Source of the DNA: Deltaproteobacteria bacterium
Lineage (GTDB): Bacteria; Desulfobacterota; Desulfuromonadia; Geobacterales; Pseudopelobacteraceae
Direction: 5' to 3'
Length of the DNA: 10,618 bases
Assembly (NCBI GenBank): GCA_016219145.1
Contig: JACRCG010000100.1
Location: 1 to 10,618 of the forward strand
The position numbers and the translations under genes are program-made. Below the pieces are notes generated by a model. That model was not told the DNA's origin. It was given only the letters and a program-made list of their open reading frames with translations, and did no database searches. Positions within the stretch are counted from its first letter, which is position 1, and every line of letters begins with the position of its first letter. Below are positions 6,793-10,618 of the stretch, in pieces.

Positions 6793-7008
6793 ATGAAAAA
6801 AATGATCTCCCTGACCCTGGTACTCGCACTGGCAACTGTTTTTGCAGCTGGCTGCAAGAAAAAAGAAGAAGCACCGAAGCCTGTTGAAGCACCGAAGCCT
6901 GTTATGGCTCCGATGACCGGCAAAGCTGCTGCTGCAGCTCCTGCCGCTGCACCTGCTGCTCCGGCCGCCGCTCCTGCTGCTGCCCCTGCTGCACCAGCGA
7001 AGAAGTAA
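6793..7008 (+). CDS. Small Ala/Pro/Lys-rich lipoprotein
   Basis: A 71-residue predicted lipoprotein. A signal peptide (MKKMISLTLVLALATVFAAG) precedes Cys21 in a relaxed lipobox (AAGC). The mature 51 residues have no globular character: Lys/Glu-rich CKKKEE (21-26), two identical EAPKPV units (26-37), a short spacer (38-48), then two 11-residue Ala-Pro units (49-59 and 60-70), ending in Lys-Lys. Such chains are usually extended and flexible, so a spacer or tether in the periplasm is plausible. Size, lipid anchor and C-terminal lysine recall Braun's lipoprotein, but there is no sequence relation and this is speculation. The ATG at 6793 has aaagagg 9 bases upstream. The gene has its own strong promoter and a strong terminator, so it is probably a monocistronic, well-expressed gene. 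No named family was recognised. Confidence 0.8.
   Translation: MKKMISLTLVLALATVFAAGCKKKEEAPKPVEAPKPVMAPMTGKAAAAAPAAAPAAPAAAPAAAPAAPAKK
6868..6903 (+). repeat. Exact 18-base tandem duplication inside the lipoprotein gene
   Basis: gaagcaccgaagcctgtt occurs twice head to tail (6868-6885, 6886-6903) with no mismatch, encoding EAPKPV twice. Because even the third codon positions agree, the duplication looks recent, or is kept uniform by slippage. Confidence 0.9.
6937..7002 (+). repeat. Two diverged 33-base Ala-Pro repeat units
   Basis: Units 6937-6969 and 6970-7002 encode APAAAPAAPAA and APAAAPAAPAK. They differ mainly at third codon positions, so this duplication looks older than the exact 18-base one upstream, with selection keeping the Ala/Pro spacing. 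Confidence 0.75.
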
Positions 7009-7031
7009 CTCGCTCCCCCAACGGGGTTGTT

Positions 7032-7074
7032 AAATAAAGCCTGCGGGGTTACCCCCTGCGGGCTTTATTTTTTT
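7032..7074 (+). terminator. Rho-independent terminator after the lipoprotein gene
   Basis: The left arm aaataaagcctgcgggg (7032-7048) pairs with the right arm (7053-7070) with one small bulge or mismatch around a short loop, followed by a T-run to 7074. Because the A-rich foot pairs with T residues, it could act in both directions. It ends 4 bases before the hypA ribosome binding site. Confidence 0.85.
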
Positions 7075-7088
7075 GTCGGAGGTTACCC

Positions 7089-7424
7089 ATGCATGAAATG
7101 TCAATAACTCAGGGGATAATTACTCTCTGCCTGGAGCATTGCAATGGGCGGCGCGTCACCTCGCTCGAGGTTGAAATCGGTGAATTGAGTACCGTTGTTC
7201 CCGAGGCGATTGAGTTCTGTTTTGAAGCCTGTAGCCGTGATACGCTGCTGGAAGGAGCGCAACTTGTCATCATCAGGACTCCCGGCAGGGGAATGTGTCA
7301 GGAGTGCGGATCAGAGACACCTCTTACGGAGCTGTTTGGCGCATGCCGGCATTGCGGGAGCGGCCAGGTGATTATAATGGCCGGCGAGGAAATGCGGGTC
7401 CGGGAGATTGAAGTGGAAGATTAA
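7089..7424 (+). CDS. hypA: HypA nickel-insertion protein for [NiFe]-hydrogenase maturation
   Basis: A 111-residue cytoplasmic metallochaperone that, with HypB, delivers nickel to the hydrogenase large subunit. The N-terminus is MHEMSI, in which the amino group and His2 bind nickel. GELSTVVPEAIEFCFE (31-46) is typical of the family. The structural zinc site is Cys70-x2-Cys73 and Cys86-x2-Cys89. The length is normal. The ATG at 7089 has ggagg (7078-7082) 6 bases upstream. No hypB, hypF, hypCDE or hydrogenase subunit lies in the window, so hypA stands alone here. No clear promoter separates it from the preceding terminator, so expression may rely on readthrough or on a promoter inside the lipoprotein gene. 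HybF would be an alternative family name, but the sequence cannot separate the two. Confidence 0.95.
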   Translation: MHEMSITQGIITLCLEHCNGRRVTSLEVEIGELSTVVPEAIEFCFEACSRDTLLEGAQLVIIRTPGRGMCQECGSETPLTELFGACRHCGSGQVIIMAGEEMRVREIEVED

Positions 7425-7456
7425 AAAGGGCGCTGCAAATGCAGCGCCCTTTTTTT
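7423..7456. terminator. Bidirectional terminator between hypA and pckG
   Basis: A perfect 14-base stem, aaaaagggcgctgc (7423-7436) and its complement (7441-7454), with an aaat loop. A T-run follows to 7456 on the plus strand, and a run of T follows the stem on the minus strand. The left arm overlaps the last two bases of the hypA stop codon. It lies 24 bases past the pckG stop, so it can end both convergent transcripts. Confidence 0.9.
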
Positions 7457-7479
7457 CTTACTGAGGTGACGTGTCAGGT

Positions 7480-9327
7480 CTAGCTGTTGGCGTCGACCGT
7501 CGGGTGAAACTGTTCCCAATGTTCCGGTGAGCGCCACAGACCGGACAGAATCAGCTGGCGGATATGCAGGAACTCCTTCGGCAACCGGTCATACATCTTA
7601 ACAAACAACTCTTCGTGGGAAACGATCTCTTCCTTCCAGACATCACGGTCAACCGACATCAGCTCATAGAACTGATCGCGGGAAACGCTGCTCAGATCGG
7701 TCCAGTCAAGATCCTCATAGCGCGGCATCCAGCCCAGCGGGCTTTCCACCGCCGCAGCATTGCCATTGACTCGCTCGACGATCCATTTCAGGATGCGCAT
7801 ATTCTCGCCGTAACCGGGCCAGAGGAAGTTGCCGTCGCTGTCCTTGCGGAACCAGTTCACACTGAAAATGCGAGGGGGAATCGGAGTGGTACGTCCGACC
7901 TGCAGCCAGTGGGCAAAATAATCGGCTACATGGTATCCGCAGAACGGCAGCATGGCGAACGGATCGCGACGAACATTGCCGACAGCCCCGGTTGCTGCAG
8001 CGGTTGTTTCTGATCCCATGGTGGCGGCCAGATATACGCCGAAGCTCCAGTTGAAGGATTGATAAACCAGTGGGATAACATTGTTGCGGCGTCCGCCGAA
8101 GATAAATGCCGCCATCGGCACCCCTTTCGGGTTTTCCCATTCCGGATCGATTGATGGGCACTGGGAGGCCGGCGAGGTGAAACGGGAGTTAGGGTGGGCT
8201 GCATTCCTGCCGCAATCCGGAGTCCATTTGTGTCCCTGCCAATCGGTCAGTAGTGGCGGTTTGGCACTGGTCATTCCTTCCCACCAGACGTCACCATCAG
8301 GTGTCAAGGCCACGTTGGTGAAAATCGAGTTGGCCGCACAGGAGGCCATGGCGTTCGGATTTGTCTTCTCCGAAGTGCCAGGAGCAACACCAAAGAAGCC
8401 GTACTCCGGGTTGATGGCATACAGTCGTCCGTCAGGGCCGGGCTTGATCCAGGCAATATCGTCACCAACGGTTGAAACTTTCCAGCCGGTTTTACTGAAA
8501 GTGTCGGGCGGCACGAGCATGGCCAGGTTTGTTTTGCCGCAAGCGCTGGGGAAAGCGGCGCCAACGTAGGTCTTGTCGCCCTTTGGCGATTCAATTCCCA
8601 GAATCAGCATATGTTCGGCCAGCCACCCCTCATCCTTGGCAATTTTGGAAGCAATTCTCAAAGCCAGGCACTTCTTGCCCAGCAGGGCGTTGCCGCCGTA
8701 GCCGCTGCCGAACGACCAGATCGAGCGCTCTTCCGGGAAGTGGACAATGTATTTTTCCTTGTTGCAGGGCCAGGGCACATCCTTCTGACCCGGTTCCAGC
8801 GGCGCACCTACCGAATGGAGGCAGGGCACGAATTCTCCGTTACCGAGCGCATCAAGGACTGCAGTACCCATACGGGTCATGATACGCATATTAACTACAA
8901 CGTAGGGAGAGTCGGAAATTTCAACGCCGATTTTAGCGATTGGCGAGCCGAGTGGACCCATACTGAAAGGAATCACGTACATGGTGCGACCGCGCATGCA
9001 GCCTTTGAAGAGTTTGCCAAGCGTTTCCTTCATCTCTTTGGGGTGCATCCAGTTGTTGGTGGGACCTGCGTCCTGCTTGGAAATGCTGCAGATAAAGGTG
9101 CGATCCTCCACCCGAGCCACATCACCCGGATCAGACCAGGCCAGATAGCTGTTGGGCCGCTTCTCCTGATTCAGCTTCTGGAAGGTGCCGCTCTCAACCA
9201 GCTGTTTGCAGAGCGCGTCGTACTCTTCCTGCGAACCGTTGCACCAATGGATCGATTCAGGTTCACAAAGTGCTGCGACTTCTTCTACCCATTTGGTCAG
9301 TTGCTCGTTTCTGCCTTGGTTACTCAT
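7480..9327 (-). CDS. pckG: Phosphoenolpyruvate carboxykinase (GTP)
   Basis: A 615-residue cytoplasmic enzyme converting oxaloacetate and GTP to PEP, CO2 and GDP, the entry step of gluconeogenesis from TCA intermediates. GTP-type features are clear: RTMYVIPFSMGP (114-125), GYGGNALLGKKCLALR (209-224) with active-site lysine, the P-loop FPSACGKTNLAML (259-271) with the reactive Cys263 typical of GTP enzymes, the metal-binding GDDIAWIKP (288-296), and FIFGGRRNNVIPLVYQSF further on. The length is usual for the family, with no gaps or frameshifts. The ATG at 9327 has ggagg 4 bases upstream. It is monocistronic by appearance: a terminator lies downstream and an inverted repeat lies 26-47 bases upstream. 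In an acetate- or organic-acid-using anaerobe it would feed sugar synthesis. Confidence 0.97.
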   Translation of the reverse strand: MSNQGRNEQLTKWVEEVAALCEPESIHWCNGSQEEYDALCKQLVESGTFQKLNQEKRPNSYLAWSDPGDVARVEDRTFICSISKQDAGPTNNWMHPKEMKETLGKLFKGCMRGRTMYVIPFSMGPLGSPIAKIGVEISDSPYVVVNMRIMTRMGTAVLDALGNGEFVPCLHSVGAPLEPGQKDVPWPCNKEKYIVHFPEERSIWSFGSGYGGNALLGKKCLALRIASKIAKDEGWLAEHMLILGIESPKGDKTYVGAAFPSACGKTNLAMLVPPDTFSKTGWKVSTVGDDIAWIKPGPDGRLYAINPEYGFFGVAPGTSEKTNPNAMASCAANSIFTNVALTPDGDVWWEGMTSAKPPLLTDWQGHKWTPDCGRNAAHPNSRFTSPASQCPSIDPEWENPKGVPMAAFIFGGRRNNVIPLVYQSFNWSFGVYLAATMGSETTAAATGAVGNVRRDPFAMLPFCGYHVADYFAHWLQVGRTTPIPPRIFSVNWFRKDSDGNFLWPGYGENMRILKWIVERVNGNAAAVESPLGWMPRYEDLDWTDLSSVSRDQFYELMSVDRDVWKEEIVSHEELFVKMYDRLPKEFLHIRQLILSGLWRSPEHWEQFHPTVDANS

Positions 9328-9352
9328 GATGCCTCCCCGGTTGAGAGTGATA

Positions 9353-9374
9353 ATATTTAGTTACGGTTAAATAT
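9353..9374. promoter_or_regulatory. Inverted repeat upstream of pckG (possible operator)
   Basis: Perfect 7-base arms atattta (9353-9359) and taaatat (9368-9374) around an 8-base spacer, 26 bases upstream of the pckG start. On the minus strand tattat near 9351 and ttgact near 9382 hint at promoter elements, but their spacing is not canonical. A repressor or activator site is possible. No regulator is known. Confidence 0.35.
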
Positions 9375-9570
9375 CATACCAACAGTCAAAAAAAAAGAAC
9401 TTATACGGGGATGAGCAAATAATTTTCGGGAAAGAGCAGATTTGAGCGTGAATGTGCGGTAAATCGGGGAAGCGGATGATGGCGGGTTTATTATTATGGC
9501 GAATATGCAATTTTAGCGATATTTAAATGAATCTGCTTGAGCTCTTGTCCGGCACAGCAGTGCTGGTCCG
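9375..9570. other. Intergenic region upstream of pckG with no gene seen
   Basis: AT-rich with an A-run at 9387-9396. No frame here has a ribosome site and plausible protein. A small hairpin, ccggcac (9549-9555) with gtgctgg (9560-9566) and a 4-base loop (6 of 7 pairs plus one wobble), lies just beyond the rhodanese terminator as read on the minus strand. The pckG promoter is expected at the left edge but was not pinned down. Confidence 0.5.
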
Positions 9571-9607
9571 AAAAAAAAGGCCATACCCGGAAACGGTTAC
9601 GGCCTTT
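9571..9607 (-). terminator. Terminator after the rhodanese gene
   Basis: Read on the minus strand, aaaggcc (9607-9601) pairs with ggccttt near 9585-9576, with an imperfect upper stem through accg/cggg around a tttc loop. A run of eight T ends at 9571. It lies about 30 bases after the rhodanese stop codon. Confidence 0.75.
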
Positions 9608-9635
9608 ACTGTTTGCTACTCATTTGATTTTCGGC

Positions 9636-10010
9636 TTATTTCTGGACAGGAAAGCCGTTGCGGTACCAGCCGACGATTCCGTCAGTCATATTGTAAACCT
9701 CTTTGTGACCTCTCCGTGCCAGCAGTCCCGCTGCGTATCCGGATCTGGAACCGACAGCGCAGTATACCAGCACCGGCTTGTCCTTCGGCACTTCAGCGAG
9801 ACGCCGTTCAAGTTGACCAACCGGGATCAGCGCTGAACCGGCCAGCTTGCCCTGGCTGTACTCTTGCGGTGATCGAACGTCCAGCAGATAGACATTCCTG
9901 TCTTTTTCGAGAAGCGCTTTTGCCTCTCGCGAAGAAATATTCCGCTCTGCGGCAAAAACCTGTGTTGCCAGAGCAGCTATGGCAAGTAACAGCGTCACAA
10001 CCTTTTTCAT
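9636..10010 (-). CDS. Exported single-domain rhodanese-like sulfurtransferase
   Basis: A 124-residue protein. Residues 1-20 form a signal peptide (MKKVVTLLLAIAALATQVFA, cleavage before AER), so it is predicted to be periplasmic. The rest is one rhodanese domain: ISSREAKALLEKD (25-37), YLLDVRSPQEYSQGKLAGSALIP (41-63), then the active-site loop CAVGSR with Cys84, which would carry a persulfide. The C-terminal GIVGWYRNGFPV (111-122) is typical of single-domain rhodaneses. ATG at 10010 is chosen over an in-frame ATG at 10031, because aaggag lies 9 bases upstream of 10010 and the signal peptide starts cleanly there. It follows the DUF2892 gene after 26 bases. The sulfur donor and acceptor are unknown. 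Sulfide, thiosulfate or cyanide handling are options. Confidence 0.9.
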   Translation of the reverse strand: MKKVVTLLLAIAALATQVFAAERNISSREAKALLEKDRNVYLLDVRSPQEYSQGKLAGSALIPVGQLERRLAEVPKDKPVLVYCAVGSRSGYAAGLLARRGHKEVYNMTDGIVGWYRNGFPVQK

Positions 10011-10036
10011 ACTGAAAAACTCCTTTTCCATTTCGT

Positions 10037-10255
10037 TTAGTTAGGGGCCTTCGGAAACCTCGGCACCCCCATTTTCGCCAGGATGTTGAACATCGGGCAG
10101 AACTGGGTAAACCCGGACTGGAATAGATTCAGACCGACGAAACCGGTGAACCAGAGCCAGTTGGGCGAGTGGTAATGCGCCAGCAGCAGCGAGATCAGGA
10201 TAAACGATCCGGCCACGATTCGTACAATGCGCTCGATGTAGAATTCTTCTTTCAT
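10037..10255 (-). CDS. DUF2892 (YgaP-type transmembrane) protein
   Basis: A 72-residue inner-membrane protein with two hydrophobic stretches (about 10-27 and 31-49) and the family pattern ERIVRIVAGSFILISLLLAHYHSP, WLWFTGFVGLNLFQSGFTQFCPM. The single Cys53 in FCPM follows the second helix. In E. coli YgaP this domain is fused behind a rhodanese domain. Here the two are separate neighbouring genes, this one first. The ATG at 10255 has aaaggag 7 bases upstream. The function is unknown, and a role in anchoring or passing sulfur species at the membrane is inference from the fusion. Confidence 0.88.
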   Translation of the reverse strand: MKEEFYIERIVRIVAGSFILISLLLAHYHSPNWLWFTGFVGLNLFQSGFTQFCPMFNILAKMGVPRFPKAPN

Positions 10256-10282
10256 TGTCGGACTCCTTTCGGTCTTAAGGTA

Positions 10283-10299
10283 CCTCTTTTAAAAAGAGG
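10283..10299. repeat. 17-base palindrome in the leader of the DUF2892 gene
   Basis: cctctttt (10283-10290) and aaaagagg (10292-10299) around a single central A. It lies between the C_GCAxxG_C_C stop (10303) and the DUF2892 start. The loop is too small for a normal terminator as drawn, but opening the A/T centre would leave only a five-pair stem. It could be an operator, processing site or weak attenuator. Confidence 0.4.
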
Positions 10300-10302
10300 A
10301 AC

Positions 10303-10618
10303 TCAAGGGGCTTTACTTCCCAGCATTTCGGCGATTTTTCCGGCAACTTCTCCTGTCAGTACCGGGCAGACACCTTTCGGGTTGTTGGCGCGGATGATCT
10401 TGCAGCAGGTTACTCCGTATTTTTCCTTGAACCAGGTGTGCAGCTCACGTGTCAGGTGTGTTGTTTTCTTTTTGTCGGCCAGTACCAACCCGATAGCTAC
10501 CGTGCCGCCGGAAACTGCACCGCAGATGCAGCCTGAGCCTGAACCGCCTCCAAAGCCGGATACAGCGCCGACCACCGATTCCGGGGTCTCAGGGGAAAAG
10601 TGTTGACGGATTACCTCC
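10303..10618 (-). CDS. C_GCAxxG_C_C-family protein, start beyond the window
   Basis: The C-terminal part of a small cysteine-rich protein of the C_GCAxxG_C_C family, of unknown, probably redox-related function. The diagnostic stretch is visible as SGFGGGSGSGCICGAVSGGTVAIGL, followed by a lysine-rich segment, then VTCCKIIRANNPKGVCPVL with further conserved cysteines. A GTG at 10575 could start a 90-residue product, but the frame stays open to the window edge and the extra codons (EVIRQHFSPETPESV) fit the helix that normally precedes the glycine-rich motif. The true start is therefore outside the window and the N-terminal conserved Cys is not visible. It probably heads or belongs to the same transcript as DUF2892 and rhodanese, 47 bases upstream of DUF2892. 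Confidence 0.85.
   Translation of the reverse strand, partial: EVIRQHFSPETPESVVGAVSGFGGGSGSGCICGAVSGGTVAIGLVLADKKKTTHLTRELHTWFKEKYGVTCCKIIRANNPKGVCPVLTGEVAGKIAEMLGSKAP

Noticed and set aside
6925..7002. Ala/Pro-rich codon run considered as a frameshift artefact or non-coding repeat
   Set aside because: The frame has a signal peptide, lipobox Cys, ribosome site, promoter and terminator, so it is a real gene with a low-complexity tail.
8611..9360. A 249-residue plus-strand frame opposite pckG
   Set aside because: pckG has every expected motif over the same DNA. This frame is Arg/His-rich shadow sequence without recognisable domains.
9527..10015. A 162-residue plus-strand frame opposite the rhodanese gene
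   Set aside because: It runs through the rhodanese terminator and then antisense to a well-supported gene, with no ribosome site.

Overview
The window looks like a chromosomal stretch of a Geobacter-like deltaproteobacterium (Desulfuromonadota). This is inferred from the gene mix: GTP-type PEP carboxykinase, hypA, type-4 uracil-DNA glycosylase, a cheR-mcp-cheW module, and a C_GCAxxG_C_C / DUF2892 / rhodanese cluster. No database comparison was possible. No phage, transposase, integrase, CRISPR array, tRNA or rRNA was recognised. The genes are mostly ordinary, and the less ordinary material lies between them and in one small lipoprotein.

Layout. 1-297 holds no recognisable gene but contains two GTG-rich short-period repeat units just upstream of a nitrilase-superfamily amidase (298-1071, +). 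Two more units of the same kind lie downstream of it (1083-1216). On the minus strand follows an exported zinc-dependent phospholipase C-like protein (2135-1233). Divergent from it is a family-4 iron-sulfur uracil-DNA glycosylase (2257-3039, +). This gene meets an exported NlpC/P60 protein (3919-3041, -) tail to tail with one base between the stop codons.

From 4068 to 6647 a tight plus-strand group encodes CheR methyltransferase, a two-TM chemoreceptor with almost no periplasmic domain, and CheW. No CheA or CheB lies beside them, so they probably feed a chemosensory array encoded elsewhere. Next comes an Ala/Pro/Lys-rich mini-lipoprotein (6793-7008) with a near-consensus promoter and a strong terminator. 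The nickel-hydrogenase maturation gene hypA (7089-7424) begins immediately after that terminator. A perfect 14-bp hairpin at the end of hypA also serves the convergent GTP-PEP carboxykinase gene pckG (9327-7480, -), which makes PEP from oxaloacetate for gluconeogenesis.

The right end is a minus-strand cluster read from beyond the window: a C_GCAxxG_C_C-family protein whose start is cut off, a DUF2892 two-helix membrane protein, and an exported single-domain rhodanese, closed by a terminator near 9571-9607. The last two resemble the two halves of the E. coli YgaP membrane rhodanese as separate genes, so a shared envelope sulfur role is a reasonable inference.
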